Counted from the stretch's first letter, positions 46,789 through 59,434 are shown. The stretch is DNA of 64,000 bases from Dolomedes plantarius (GCA_907164885.2 OU015496.1:108571707-108635706); one strand, 5' to 3'. Program-made: numbers and translations. Notes: generated by a model from the sequence alone, not told the origin.

Positions 46789-48235
46789 CACCTTGACTGC
46801 CAGGCTTAATTTCGCCGGTGAAGGGCTATATACCAGGCTATGCGGTGTAACATGTTCGTGTCATAAATCATTTAAAAACTTCTGTGATGTAATCTATATA
46901 TATAAAACGCGTAGGTATGCGGCACAAAAATCGGCGATATTTCTACATTCCGAATGGCAACGGCTGCAACTACCAGATGTAAACATTAGCCGCCGACCCG
47001 ACCGCGTGTGTGTAGTGGTTTGATGATAGCACGTAATTTGGTACAATATAATTGCTGTATTTTACACGTGAATAATTTTAATTTATTCACGAGATAATTT
47101 ATTCTTTTATTCCATCGGTTTTTCTAAATGTATGTAAGAGGACAAACTTTTGACAAAATATGTTTAGACCTATCAAATCCAGTGTTTAGTCATGGACAGT
47201 TGTATGTAGGTTATCTAGCGTCCGTTCTTTTGATTCTGTCAGTGCAGTATCTCCTATTTGTGAAATACTCAACTGTGTATATCAAGAAGTTTGAGGAATA
47301 TCATAGTAAAATATTAATAATTGCATTATAATATTTTAATAGTAAGTAAGAGTTAATTGTCTACACATTTTAAGTGGTACTTGCTGAATTTTTACTCCAT
47401 TTTATAAGTTAAGAAATTTTCCCAACAATTTTTTATTTGGTATGATTAAGTGTAGCTATCTGAATTGTGAACAATAGTACATATAGAGAGTGATGTAATC
47501 CACACTATATTTTAGTACTTGCTGAACTTTTACTCCATTTTATACGTGAAAAAAAATTTCTCCAACAATTTCTTATCTGATGTAACGATAAAGTGTATTA
47601 CATACAGAGAGAAAGGAATGTAATTTTTAAAATCTTTTTTGTTGGGTTTCTCAGTCTTATCTTCAACTCTGTTCTGAAGTAATGGAAATTCATATTTTTT
47701 TAATCACGATGTTTTAGAATCATCGTTATAGAGAATTTTGCAATGATTATAAATTTTTTGGCTGAGATCGCACTACCACTTAACAACGTATATTTATGAT
47801 TACAGGTAATGGTAACATTCCTTACATACGTTTCTTTCAGTTGAGATTTTTTGCAAAAGAAAATATAAAACTAAAAGCGACCATGCTGGTCGCGCAGCGG
47901 CTAGTAGTGAAGAATTTAAGGTTCTTTAAATAATACGAGCAAATATAAAACACGTGAGCACAGACAACAGTCGAATCGCAACTGACGTTTTGATTTTTGA
48001 AGCGATTATGCGAATTCATAGCCCGCCGCTCCTTTCGCCCTCTAGCGGCGTCCTTGTAGTAGAATCAAGGTCATTACTACTCACCTCCGACCAGTACCAT
48101 GCTATATCAGTTTCATATCACTGACCAATCCGGTTCAAATATGCACTCATTACTGTGTAGTGAACGACGTACGTCCTGGTCGCTGATTAATGAAATGAGA
48201 GGACGTACGCTGCGTATGTCTTGGTAGTCAAGGGA
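46789..48235. mobile_element. TTAA element (piggyBac-like) interrupted by a Helitron
   Basis: TTAA at 46785-46788 and 48236-48239 flanks the termini CACCTTGACTGCCAGG and, on the inverse, TCCCTTGACTACCAAGA. Removing the nested Helitron leaves about 435 bp, a MITE. The interior right part has CCGCCGCTCC and CTCTAGCGGCG. No transposase is present. Confidence 0.75.
46893..47904 (+). mobile_element. non-autonomous Helitron, textbook termini
   Basis: It begins TCTATATATATAAAACGCGT after an A. Near the 3' end is a perfect 7-bp stem GCGACCA-TGC-TGGTCGC (47877-47893), then GCAGCGG and the terminal CTAG before a T. Hairpin position, CTAG end and A/T insertion site all meet the Helitron definition. Inside is a ~145-bp direct duplication (TACTTGCTGAA, TTTTACTCCATTTTATA) at about 47380 and 47517. 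There is no Rep/helicase gene. The 76- and 67-codon frames are not recognised. Confidence 0.9.
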
Positions 48236-48239
48236 TTAA

Positions 48240-48357
48240 TTCATAATGAAGGGACGACACAAACGGAGGTATTGTAGTCGCGTGCGCCGGGATTCGATCC
48301 GATCACCCTCAGCACCGAAAACTAGCGCTCTTTACCACAAGACCACCTCGGCCCTGT
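48240..48357 (-). mobile_element. tRNA-derived SINE head
   Basis: The minus strand reads GGGCCGAGGTGGTCTTGTGG, with A-box character, then TAAAGAGCGC, and 30 bases on the B box GGATCGAATCCCGG. The intact promoter boxes could pass for a tRNA, but the arms do not pair as a proper cloverleaf that I can confirm. The sequence ends near the TTAA element. Confidence 0.65.
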
Positions 48358-48592
48358 TTTTATAAGTTTGAAAGTATAATATCAGCACACTTTTTGACAG
48401 ACATACATTGAGGAGGGGATATATATATTACGCTATTCGGTACAATGATTGGAAGATGTTTAGATAGCTGAAAAATTGACAAAAACTGTGGAAAATATCC
48501 TTTTACGGGATATATATTGAACAGAAATTAATATTACGATATATTAACATAACTTTTATAACTTCTAATTTTCATATCGGCGATTTTAAGAA

Positions 48593-48777
48593 GTTTGTTT
48601 TGGTTTGGAGGACTACGGTCAACATTTTTGCCACACGAGAGCTAATTAGAACGGGGCCTACTGCTTAAAGCCTATTCTGTATTGCTACAAACATCCATGC
48701 CAAGAGTGGCACTCGAAACCATAGACTTTGACAAATGACAGCGCCCTAACCATCCGGCCATCGTCCAGCCGTTATAG
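48593..48777 (-). mobile_element. tRNA-derived SINE (CTTTAAGC family), copy 2
   Basis: The minus strand has head CGGCTGGACGATGGCCGGAT, GGTTAGGGCGC, B box TGGTTTCGAGTGCC, the body CTCTTGGCATGGATGTT, and GGCTTTAAGCAGTAGGCCCC. Its 3' tail is CCTCCAAACCAAAACAAAC. It matches the plus-strand copy at 60853-61035 through head, body and tail. Confidence 0.85.
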
Positions 48778-50718
48778 AGGATAATGGTCTTATAAGAAAT
48801 ATCTTTAATTTTTAAAAGATTTTTTTGAAATTTTATTTTACGAGTAATTATTGTAAATAAGCTAGATGAAATTTTGTAGATTTTAAAATGACTTGGCAAC
48901 TTGTTTCCGCATTTTGTTAAAGAAAATAGTCAACGTGTTTAAGAAAATATTTTCAGCAATTAAAATTTTAATATTTAGAAATGATCTGTCATCTTAAAAC
49001 ATGCGCATTTCTTATCTTTTCCGCCCTTAAGGAAATTCTATTTATATCTTTATTTGTCCATACAAGCCTGCTTAGCATACATTGTAAATATTCATTGCAA
49101 TTATAAAAAAAGGGCCTTCAAACTGTAACTTACAGATATGTCAATATAATCAAGGAACCAAATCACCATCTACTCGCCATAATTAGAAATCTGAATCAAG
49201 ATTGGACCTGAATCAAGATGTTAGTTCGCACACAAACTTTGTTACGGGCAGACAATCAAACACTAAATTTCCCTCGGCCACCAGATTTCTTCATATTTCA
49301 GTACGATTGGGAACTAATGGAGTTATGGAACGAAACTGGAATTCCCTAACACAAGTCTACCATATATTTAAATTCTCTCATCAACACGCAGCCCACTCCC
49401 TCGTTAACTCAATGCTGAACTAATTTGTCAGCTACGTGTGCTTTTAGCTTACCCCCGAAACCATAATCGTTTTAACAAACCGTGCGAAAACAAATTGCCT
49501 ATTCCGGCGTAAATAGGGCCCGCTAATTCGCAAGATGCCTCCTTGTACATATAGCGGGGAGCAATCAAAACGCCCACGAGCTGAATTTAAAAATTTCATT
49601 CGATATGATAACACATTCAGATAATTTCGGGAGTTTATACTTCGTACATGTACATTTCTACAATGTATAATGCATTTTCAACGTTTACGGGCTAACATAA
49701 AAGAGTCTGGAGTCAAGCCAAATAACATCTCTAGAAATGTTAGGAATTCTTTTTTTAAGTCGAAAATGTTTTATTAGCACTGTAAAATGCTGAATAAATT
49801 TAAATATTCTTCCTCTCTCGCAGCAATCAAAGAACAACATTAAAAAAAAAAATCTCAAAATATTGATTTGAAAAACTGCGTGAGCATTTGAATTGCATTC
49901 TTTTTATTTAATATTTATTCCCGATAGTTTTGCCTGATGTATAGATAAATACGCTATATAAAATCAATAAAAAATGTATAGGGAAGCAACAATTTTAAAC
50001 AATTTAAATAAAAAATAATTGCTGTTAGGCTTAACGTTCGTACATTGAGTCTAGCATTTCATGTCTAAACTCAGTCAAAAAAAAAAGCTCCATATTAAAT
50101 ATAAATAAAAACAAGCAGGAAAATTTACGCATATTTTGTTAAAATTGAAACAGACGATAAATAATTGTTGGAATTAATCGTATTCAGATTCAAAATTCCA
50201 ATTTTACCCTCTCTTCAGCAAATGATGCAGTTACCAAATGCGGGACTGAAAACGAGGAAAAGTTTAAAATGGCATTCTACCAAATACACTGCTGAGTTTT
50301 GTTCCACGTTGCTAATGATTTTGCCTAGTAGATTGGTTATGTTTATTTGATAGTACATTTTAGAAGCGAGATGCTTAATAAAACATAGATTTTATTAAAA
50401 ATAGAAGGCAGTATTTTCTTCTCGGATAGTAGATACTTCATAAATCTGTAAACTCTGATAATGGTGGATTAATAAATTCACCATCAACAATAATATTGAA
50501 ACACTTTGAAGTAATAATATTCTAAATCATTTTAACGAGTGACGCACTTACAGAGGGGGTTGGGGGGCTTAAGTCTCCTCGGGCCGAAAATCTATTTTCC
50601 TTGAATTTTTGGGCAACAAATACTACTTTCACGATATTACTTTTAAAAAAATCGGAAAAGAAATTTTTTTATTTGTTTAAACGTCATTATATTATTTAAA
50701 ATCATAAGCTTTTGTATA
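48778..50718. other. AT-rich DNA, no gene recognised
   Basis: A 73-codon plus-strand frame at 49202-49423 and smaller ones show no family. Near 50540 the phrase AGAGGGGGTTGGGGGGCTTA followed by CTCCTCGGGCC may be a remnant of a CAGTGGC-type MITE, without ends. Nothing else is supported. Confidence 0.42.
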
Positions 50719-50973
50719 TCTATGGTACCCGGTATAAAGGGTTTAAGTCAAAAACAGTGATTTAATTATACCAAGTTATTGTGTTTTATACCAGTCGCAG
50801 AACTATAATTTCGACTCGAGTCTTTTACACAAAGAAATGTAATTTTGTATACAAAATTGATAAGACTAAAGCCTTTTATACAAATCAAAACATTTGTTTT
50901 TTTCATCAATAATAACATATATCTAAAAATCCCTTTTTATTTTACTTAAGCTCTTTATACCGGGCACCGTAGA
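50719..50973. mobile_element. TA-target MITE, 255 bp
   Basis: The ends TCTATGGTACCCGGTATAAA and the inverse of the right end, TCTACGGTGCCCGGTATAAA, match at 18 of 20 bases and continue for about 35 bp. TA lies on both sides (50717-50718 and 50974-50975). A TA duplication with short inverted ends indicates a Tc1/mariner-type MITE. No coding capacity. Confidence 0.85.
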
Positions 50974-51047
50974 TATAATCTTATAGTCTTGGTAGAAGAA
51001 ACTCTATAGGGGAAATTGTTATTCGACAATACGGCTACCACAGCTTT

Positions 51048-51190
51048 CGCTTATAAGCATTGTAGAACCTGTAACCTCGTAGCAATACTTGCATACTCAG
51101 CCGAAGGTTAAGCACCTATTTTAGTAAGGGTCTGGGCACAGGACGGACAGTACAGATCTGCCGACCAATTGGGGAAACCCGGGGCCCTGG
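51048..51190 (+). mobile_element. possible 5S-rRNA-derived SINE, copy 1
   Basis: CCGAAGGTTAAGCA resembles the 5S rRNA A box (GAAGTTAAGCA). Downstream, GGGTCTGGGC, CAGTACAGAT, CCGACC and TTGGGGAAACCCGGGG follow the order of the 5S intermediate element, box C and 3' half. The spacing is longer than in 5S rRNA by about 20 bases, so it is not a functional 5S gene. An inverted copy lies at 52690-52838. The 5S origin is inference from eye alignment. Confidence 0.4.
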
Positions 51191-52689
51191 GAAATTGTTT
51201 ATTTTCATATGAAACTTTCTTTAATAAGTAATGAGGGTACCTTATCCAAAAACTCGTATGTAAATTTTGGATAATGTGGCTACCTTATCCAAAAACTCGT
51301 TTAGTGTTGTTGTGGTGAAAGAGACTGTTTATTTAATCTCCTACTTCGTAAAGTAACAATTATATTGAAGCATTGTTTCTAGCAAAAGACAAAATATATG
51401 AATTGTAAGCTTTATGTTGTTATTTAACATTTTGAGCGTGAAGAAACTTCAGGCTTATACTAAAATAAAACTTGTGTGCTCAGTAAAAGAAACTTGCTGT
51501 TTTACACCATTCGAGCTTTCGAGTGTGGCATTCTATTTATCACTTTACAGAGTTTTTACGCACAGGGGTGTTTTATCACGCTTTACGTTAGTTTGAGAAT
51601 AACATTTGAACATACACAACCACCAGTTTCCTGGCTGACATTGTGACATCATAGTTTTCTGACGGTTCAGCAAGCCCAGAGTTGTACAAAACATTAAAAA
51701 AAATTGCCTTATTTCCAGGCTATGTTTACAAGATGTAATAAATAAATGGATTTTGATTTCAGACTAGTCCAATTTTCGATATTTTGTTATGGTTGCTTAA
51801 AAATTCCAAAATCCCAAAAGAATCTAAATGCCTCTAGTAGCAGGCATTTTGCGTGCGGGATACTCTTATTTGTTTTGAACAACAAACATAGTCTAGCTCC
51901 AAAAATCGAAAGGTTCATTAATTAATGCAAGTCCTGACAAATTTTAATCCGGCTTTTCGATTCGCTTTATTAATGCACATTTTTTGTTTAAAAATTTACT
52001 CTCAAAATATTTTTTAAAATCAAGAATTTATCTAAAAAGCCACTGGGCGTTGGTAGATTTTACTGCACTACTTTTGAGGATTACAATTAATTTTCCCTGC
52101 CATGCGCTTCTTTCCACACTCAGTAAAGACCTTCCAGTGTGCATAGATTGTTTTCACGTTTATCTACCGGTATATCAAAATTGTATTACGAAAAATAAAT
52201 TTACTTCATTTTAAGATTTCCCCTATTTTTCTTAAATACTTTTCACCATATATGAGCCTTCTAACAGCGAAAGGAGTCTTTTTCATCCACCCATTTTATT
52301 AAAACTGCTGTATATAAATCAGTTTAAAATCTTGCATTCAGGACCTCTTTAAATCCCTCAATTTATTAAAAATCACACGCCTCTAATCAGATTGCGTCTC
52401 CAAGCGTGAGATTGTTGTAAAACGAAAATTACAAGTATTTTAGTTTGTATTAAATTTATTTAAGCAAATAAAAATACTATTTTATTTTTACATGCGGTAG
52501 GTTTGAAACTATTAGACAGAATAATGATGAAAAAAAAACACCTCTCGTCAAATAGCTGTGTTTTAAATATAGATATCAACACTTACACAATGCTCATTTG
52601 TCGTCTGTTCTAATTATCTGAATTACTATCACAATTAATAACTTTTTTGTGGGTTCAGGGAATTTGTCAAATAAATTAACATACTTTGA
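51191..52689. other. AT-rich DNA between the inverted 5S-like repeats
   Basis: No gene recognised; a few frames of 60-76 codons have no family. TACCTTATCCAAAAACTCGT occurs twice (51240 and 51282), a short tandem duplication. Confidence 0.45.
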
Positions 52690-52838
52690 GTTTATTGAAA
52701 GGGCCCCAGGTTGTCCAAATTGGTCGGCAGATCTGTACTGTCCGTCTGGTGCCCAGGACTATAAAAATGAGCTGACCCGAACTTGGGAAATCAACCCTCG
52801 ACTGCGTATACAGGTTTTGCTACGTAGTGACCGGTCAG
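52690..52838 (-). mobile_element. possible 5S-rRNA-derived SINE, copy 2 (inverted)
   Basis: The minus strand shares CGTAGCAAAACCTGTATACG, CCTGGGCACCAGACGGACAG, TACAGATCTGCCGACCAATT and CCTGGGGCCC with copy 1. The A-box part is diverged (GTTGATTTCCCAAG). The shared core is about 120 bp. The 65-codon frame over it is an artefact. Confidence 0.5.
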
Positions 52839-55800
52839 TAGTTTGACAAGGCGTATAGGCGAGAGCCGTGGTTGCTGTAATTTCCGAATACTTATGAGTT
52901 TATTGAAAGGATTTCTGAGCAACATTTTGTCCTAGCAGGAAAAACAAAAGCATGTCTAATAGGAATATTAAAAACTACATTAAACCCACACAAATAACAC
53001 ACCCACGTCCTATTAGGCTACTCTGTACTTCGTGAGACCTCAGCTGCGAATAGTTTTCAGTTTTCAATTAAAATAACTGAATAACAATAACGATGCAAGG
53101 TTCTCATGCCTAAAGGAAAACGACAGTCACAAACAGTTCAGTACCGAGTTAATCAAGTGTCCGGTGGAATATAGCTCAGATAGAATATTTTTATAATTTT
53201 CCTAATCTACTGTTAAGTGATAATGCCTTGCAATAGGGACCCGTTTCGAATTTGAAATTATGTAGACACAAACACTTAGGCAGTAAGAGGAATGATTAGA
53301 TCAATTATACTCTAAATTTGGTATAAACTTCGAACTCTTAAGAATTGCCGACTGGAAATTTGCTATGCGTATTGAAGTAAGAAGTTGTTCCTTTATTTCG
53401 AATGACTGAAAGTTGTTGATAATCCTTTTAGGCAGTTTTAATGACACACGCTTCAGTTCAAGCGTGCCAAGCAGGTCGTTAGCGACCTAATGATTGGTCT
53501 TGGTACTATTTCAGTCAGTTTCATTCATCCCAGATTTTTTTCTTACCTCAGCAATCGATCCTACCGATTGAACAGAAAAACCAAACATTGATCAGGTAGA
53601 AAGTTTCTCGATTTACCGTACCATGAGTTAGGGTCTCTTTTTCTTAATTACGTCACTGACTAGATTCTTTATAATTTCTGTTTCGAATAAATACATTCCG
53701 AACTTACATTCACACATTTCAGCTTTCCTGGGTAAGATCTAACAAATTTCTTACATGTATAGATTTCAATATTTTATTATGTTGCGTCGGCATTATTGAA
53801 AAATTTCCTTTCGAGCTCTACACTCCATTTGATTAAACATTTCCATGTACTTTTTTTGGAATTCTTCAGAGCAATTTAAGGATCTAAATAAAAAAAAATC
53901 AACAATTATCAAGCACAACAATAAAGGTGCTGAATCCAAGAGCTTGAATAAAGTTATCAAATTTAGTATTAAAAGTTATTAAATTTGGGACTGCTTGAAC
54001 TTTCTCTTCTAAATAAATTTTGAATCTAAAGGAGGAAGTGATATTTACTCGCTAGTTCAAATTATAATACAAAAATTTAATGCTTCATAATTCAATTCGT
54101 TTGTTTTCTTTGATTGAAAATTTTCAGCTTTCGTTGAAATTTATATATATTTTGTTTTTAATCCGTTAGAGAGTACATGAAAAATAAAAAATAAATTTCC
54201 ATTACATTACTTTTTCGTCTATCTCAAGTATATTTTAGGCAATGAATCCCCAGTCTTCTATTACAGCGGAAGGGAATCTCCTTGCATAAATAATTATATG
54301 AAATTTGATAAGTTTTAATATACTGTAATAGTTATTAAACAATGTTTAAGAATAAAGACGTGGCAAGTTTCAGACAATAGATAAGCCACCGCTGTTACTT
54401 TATTCACGTTACAACATGGTGAAACTCGTATTTATTACAGAATTTTCTTTTGATAAGTCGAACACTCAACAATGTCTGCAAGACACGCAATTCCCTGCTA
54501 CGTTATACATCCAGAGTAGATATAGCATGAAAATAACCTGCAATTTGATTTCAGTACATTTCATCCAATTTTAACTTGCTCACAGCCAACGAAACGTAAA
54601 TATCTATAATGCAATCGTTGAACCGGTTTTCAAAATACTATATAAAGGAAATAAGCAGTTCTTTTAAAGCATTTCTAAATCATAAAGTTTATTTGCTTAT
54701 TTTTCCAATTCAAACCTAACTTGCTCGCAGTCATTAGTACCAACTCCAGGTTCTGACCCCAGTAACAATGACGTAAAAGTTTACAACACAAAAACGTCAA
54801 ATAACGGTTCTTATAAATTAACAATATCTCAATTACTAAGGGTAATATTTCACTTATGATAAATATTCACTTACTTCATAATTAATCTTCACTAAAAATC
54901 AAACTCCAGGGGAAATGAGTTCACAACAAGTCCTATCAATTACAGCTCGCCATTACAATATCATTATGCTCTGAAATTTTCTAGTCCATGCGCATATAAG
55001 TACGTAATCATGATCGTTTACAATGAGCGATGATACCCTCAAATGAAAGACGTTTAAAATACTCAGCGCGGTTGTTATGCGAGAGGTTGCAGCATTTGTT
55101 GCCAAATCATTTCGGACGTGACAGCACAGGTTAATTAGTTTAGCCAAGTCGAGCGTATCTACGGTAAAACAAGCGTCCTGGCGGTAAATAATTCACTCCT
55201 TGCCATTTCGGTTTACTTGCATGTATTCCCTGGCGCGTTTGAAACCCGGAATGACTTTCAGTCGGTTAGACTGGATCAGTATAAACCCCTTATAAATCTC
55301 CTATAATGTCATTCGCAGTTTAAACCAAATTGAATCCAAATCGAGTGGTTAGAGGAACTTTGATGAATTTACCACTCGTGTTATTGCACTGCATTTATGG
55401 ATCCATGGTTTCTAAACATGGGCGGTGAGTGTGATAGAATATATGCGGTGCGATTTTGTTTTTTTTATACAAAAAAGTGTTATTACACGCACAATGCGAT
55501 GCGGGACACAAAATTAATTTTTTATTAATAATTTTTTCCACAAATGAGTTTTCATATAATGATTATTATTCATGTAAAAACAATTAGATAACTCGAAAAT
55601 TTATTTGAATGAGTTTAAATTCGAAATTCAAAGAACGTTAAGTTTTTTTATATGGCTGCTGAAATAATTGCTCAACTTACATGATTTTTTTAACTTAAGT
55701 TCATGAGAATGGCTGAAATATCATTTTTCTTTAGGATTAATAAATAATTATCTATAAAATGCATAGTAACATTGAAAGGTAAAATTTCATCAGAGCGATC

Positions 55801-56132
55801 TTTAGTTCTTTCAGAACTTTTACGGGAAATCGAAAATTTTGTAGTCGATTTAAGGAAACTACAAGAACATTTCAAAGACGTACCTTACACGATATTTAAA
55901 TTATAGCATTTTAAAGATTAAAATGATGAAAAATTCAATTCCGATATATAAGGCATACTAGGCATAAAGTTCGGACGAACAGGAGACGTCACGGAATAGA
56001 TAATCTGGAAGAGGCTAGTTTCTGCCATTTGACAAAAATTACTTGGTAGTGCCATTTAAGATAATATTCATGTCTTTTTCTCTCTTTTTAACGTAAGATT
56101 ACATTCCTCCATGACGGCCCACTGGAACGGAA
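52839..56132. other. 3.3-kb DNA with no feature recognised
   Basis: No open frame beyond 64 codons, and no transposon ends or SINE boxes identified. This is among the least repetitive stretches of the window and would be a reasonable place to look for regulatory sequence or missed small exons. Confidence 0.42.
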
Positions 56133-56420
56133 AATTTCAGATACTAACACCGTCCGTCCGTACCTCGCGAGTTATAATTTTGGCAGCGTGCCAAGCCCAG
56201 TCTGTATCGCTTGGACAACAGAGTTAAACAGAAAAGTATCAAAATGCGTCAAAATTTTGACATACATATATGTATATATATACGTACATACGTAAATATA
56301 TATAGATACATATATACATAGCACATACATGCATATATACATAAAAAATAGGTAAGCAACGATAAGTATTTCTACGTTAATAACCCGCGGTAGTTTCGTT
56401 AGAAGAGACTACCTGAAATT
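56133..56420 (-). mobile_element. MITE-like element with AATTTCAG termini, copy 2
   Basis: Inverted copy of 15244-15522. It starts AATTTCAGATACTAACAC and ends with the inverse of AATTTCAGGTAGTCTC. It contains AGCGTGCCAAGCCCAGTCTG, a TA/CA microsatellite, and ATAACCCGCGGTAGTTTCGT. The unit ends coincide with those of copy 1. Confidence 0.72.
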
Positions 56421-57423
56421 TTTTTTGGATATCATATGAGGAATCTTTATCAGAGAAAAAAACTTTATCAGAGAAATTTGTACTTAATTGCTTGATGATT
56501 TAACAAAAAATAGATTGTTTTCGTTTGAATATCTGAACTGAAGATCTAAGGGAAGAAAACGATCATTTTGCTCGTTTTCTTTAACGTCATTTTTTTAGGC
56601 TTTGTTATGTGTGAGTACGCACGCGCAATACAGATTAAAAATGAGGCAGTCGGGCAATGTAATCACCTTAGAAATGTCAGGTTTACGGTATTTAATTATA
56701 CAACCCATATCGCATGCTTGAAATCGAGAAAAGGAAGTTGTATTTTTTTCATGAGAAAACACAAAGGCAAATATTTATCTTTTCATATTTCGGAAATTAA
56801 AAGAAATTAAGCAATGAATAACTAAAGCTTTATTTGATTTGAATTTACCATGGTACTGCTCTCACACTGTAAGTTTGCGGGAAATATTTTTATAGATGTA
56901 TTTGCGTCAGATCAACGAGAATAATTAGGAAACTATAATGTTTGTTCTTCCTGAATTATTAATTTGACTCATTCGTTATGCGAATGCCTTATTTCCTATA
57001 TTTCCGGATAATATATGGCCCTCTATCAGATATTTCTCCCTCGTCCATTTAACTACATCTGTGCGCGTAATTGCCATATTTGTCACGGAAACTTTGTTAG
57101 TACAGATGAGGCATCAAAGAATTTTCCTGGCAGTCAGGCGCCTTCCCCAGTTTACATTCAGTCGCACGTATGTACTCAAGTACCTATTTATGAAGATACG
57201 TATTTTATCAATATTTATAGATGATGTCTAGACAGGTTTTTAGAATATGTTAGCTAATGTATTTGCCCTGGTGTTTTCGAGGAAGGGGGAGAGATATTTT
57301 TTTCTTTAATTTTTGGCGATGGTTCCACCTCATTAAGAAGGTTTAGCGAGAAAATAAAATAGCTGTCGCCTCCCAATTTTCTTCTTATTTGCCAAGATAA
57401 GTGCAATTAACGAACCGTGAGTC
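56421..57423. other. no gene recognised
   Basis: Plus-strand frames at 56568-56810 and 57015-57224 (80 and 69 codons) have protein-like composition but no recognisable domain and no clear splice context. I leave them uncalled. Confidence 0.4.
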
Positions 57424-57428
57424 ATATA

Positions 57429-57480
<52 letters not shown>
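57424..57480. repeat. (TA)n microsatellite
   Basis: Nearly uninterrupted TA repeat with one early interruption. Confidence 0.96.
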
Positions 57481-57483
<3 letters not shown>

Positions 57484-58102
57484 CTATACTTCATTCGCTC
57501 CAAGCATTGGAGGAGATTATGTGAAATATTAAAATCCCTGATACTTATTGCATCTAAATTAGGGGGATTCAAATAGATTTCTTTTGCGACAGTGATTCTG
57601 AAACTGTGGCATGCCGTTTTCCCATGGGGGTTTTCAGAGGTTACACGGATAATTGGCGAAAGAACTGAAAACAGTGGGAAATTCTTTTTCTCAGAATACC
57701 GGAAAGACTTGTCAAACTCTTATTTTTCTTTTGGAGGTATACCTTTGTTATAATTTCTTACTTGTTTCTAATTTTCGAGGTCTTACACAAGAAATAATGA
57801 ATCCGCAAGCTAAAATATTTTCTTCGAAAACGAGGTTAATATTTTTAAATTTCCACAAATGAGAAAATATTTTGTAGAGTCAAGCACAGACCTTCCCCCC
57901 TCCCCCCCCAAAAAAAAGAAAATTCTTCATTATTTATAATTGTTCAATTTAAGAATTATCATGGAAAATATAAGTAAAAATAGTATTTAGGATTATTTTT
58001 CGATGGATTTCCGGAGAGAATTTTTAAAAGAGACTCGACAATAAAGATCAATATCAATGTTAAAAACAGAATAATTTTTTTAAACTATTAACATAAATAA
58101 TA
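57481..58102. other. no feature recognised
   Basis: AT-rich spacer with a C-run/A-run at 57893-57917. Confidence 0.45.
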
Positions 58103-58850
58103 TCTATATATGTAAAACAGTTCCGTAACTGACTGACTGACTGACTGACTGATTGACTGACTGACAGATAACGCACAGACCAAACCGCTACCTAAAGGGC
58201 TGAAATTTTGCATAGGGATTCTTCTTATAGTGTTGGGGTGCACTAAGAAAGATTTTTGAAAAATTCTTCTTAGATTTTTTTAAATTGCATTTTTAAGCTG
58301 TTTTTGTAACTATTTTAAAGTTTGCATTCAAAATAATAATCTGAGGGTTATAAAATTTATATCACGAGAAAAATCATAAAAACTCCTTTAAAATGAAGTC
58401 TTTTTCGAATCTTTACCTCCATTTTCTGATCTTTGGTGAATTTTTAAAGATTAGTTTTTGGAATTCAATTTATTAAATGCTGATCACGAGATTTCTTTTC
58501 TTTTTGTGATACTTTAAATTAATTTTGCGTCACGTGCATAACAATGAAATAAATTGACAAAAAATATTAAAATACGGTAAAAGATATAATTTAACCACTA
58601 GACTCATTGAGATGGAAGTTTTTTTAAGAATTTAATTCAAATTAGTATGTTTTATGGATATTCAACGTACAAATTAATTGCATACATTGACCGTTGTATT
58701 TTATATGAATATTTTCTTCTACATTATTTTGTCTATAAAAATATCCATTATGATTTTTTTATAAATATAATTTTTTGGCATTAAATGCATACATTGACCA
58801 TTGTATATAATTTGAATGTACTCCGTAGCGAAGCACGGGTATTCAGCTTG
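58103..58850 (+). mobile_element. non-autonomous Helitron, relative of 18914-19892
   Basis: It begins TCTATATATGTAAAACAGTT after an A, with TGAC repeats and CAGACCAAACCGCTACCTAA. It ends with CCGT-AGCGAAGC-ACGG, then GTATTCAGCTTG before T. It shares GAATCTTTACCTCC and ATTTTCTGAT with the other copy. No coding sequence. Confidence 0.87.
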
Positions 58851-59395
58851 TATTATTATATAAATAAAATCAGTCTTTCATTTAAAAAATTAATTAATTT
58901 CCTAAAATGACTAGATTCAAGATCTCTCAGAGATAAAATTTAAGAAAAAGCAATAATATCGAAACTCTACAACAAGATACGTTAATTTATTGACTGTTAT
59001 TTTTTCGCACCGGTGACGATTTCACCAAATGGTATACTATCAAGGGCATTACAAATACAATATCTCGACTCAAAAACCACCTAAAGAAAAGAAAACCCGA
59101 GTTAGAAAAAACAATTCTACGCACTGGTCTTTTTTTACATACATCTTCAATCAATTTTGTTCCAACTCGAAGCTATAGACTTGGTATTCTCCTGGTTTTT
59201 CGTTCGCCTCGGTCAACGGATTACGGAGGCGTTTTCGGCTTGGCATTGGACTCTAAGGGGTCTCAAAGATTACATTCAAAACCGTCGTATTTACTCGCAC
59301 AGAATTTGTTTTCTCAACCAGTTACAGAGTTTAAACACGACTTGTCTCGGAAGTATTTGAGCTTTTTTATGAGTTAAAATTTTTCACTGCGCACA
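58851..59395. other. no gene recognised
   Basis: A 67-codon plus-strand frame at 59157-59360 has no family match that I know. No repeat seen. Confidence 0.42.
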
Positions 59396-59434
59396 GCGTT
59401 GAAGCTGACATTGCGTACAGCGTTGAAGCTGACT
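59396..59434. repeat. short tandem duplication
   Basis: CAGCGTTGAAGCTGAC occurs twice, 25 bases apart (first near 59395). Confidence 0.85.

Noticed and set aside
48268..48357. Functional tRNA gene on the minus strand
   Set aside because: Both promoter boxes are present, but a complete cloverleaf could not be confirmed and the context is SINE-like. A tRNAscan-SE run would decide.
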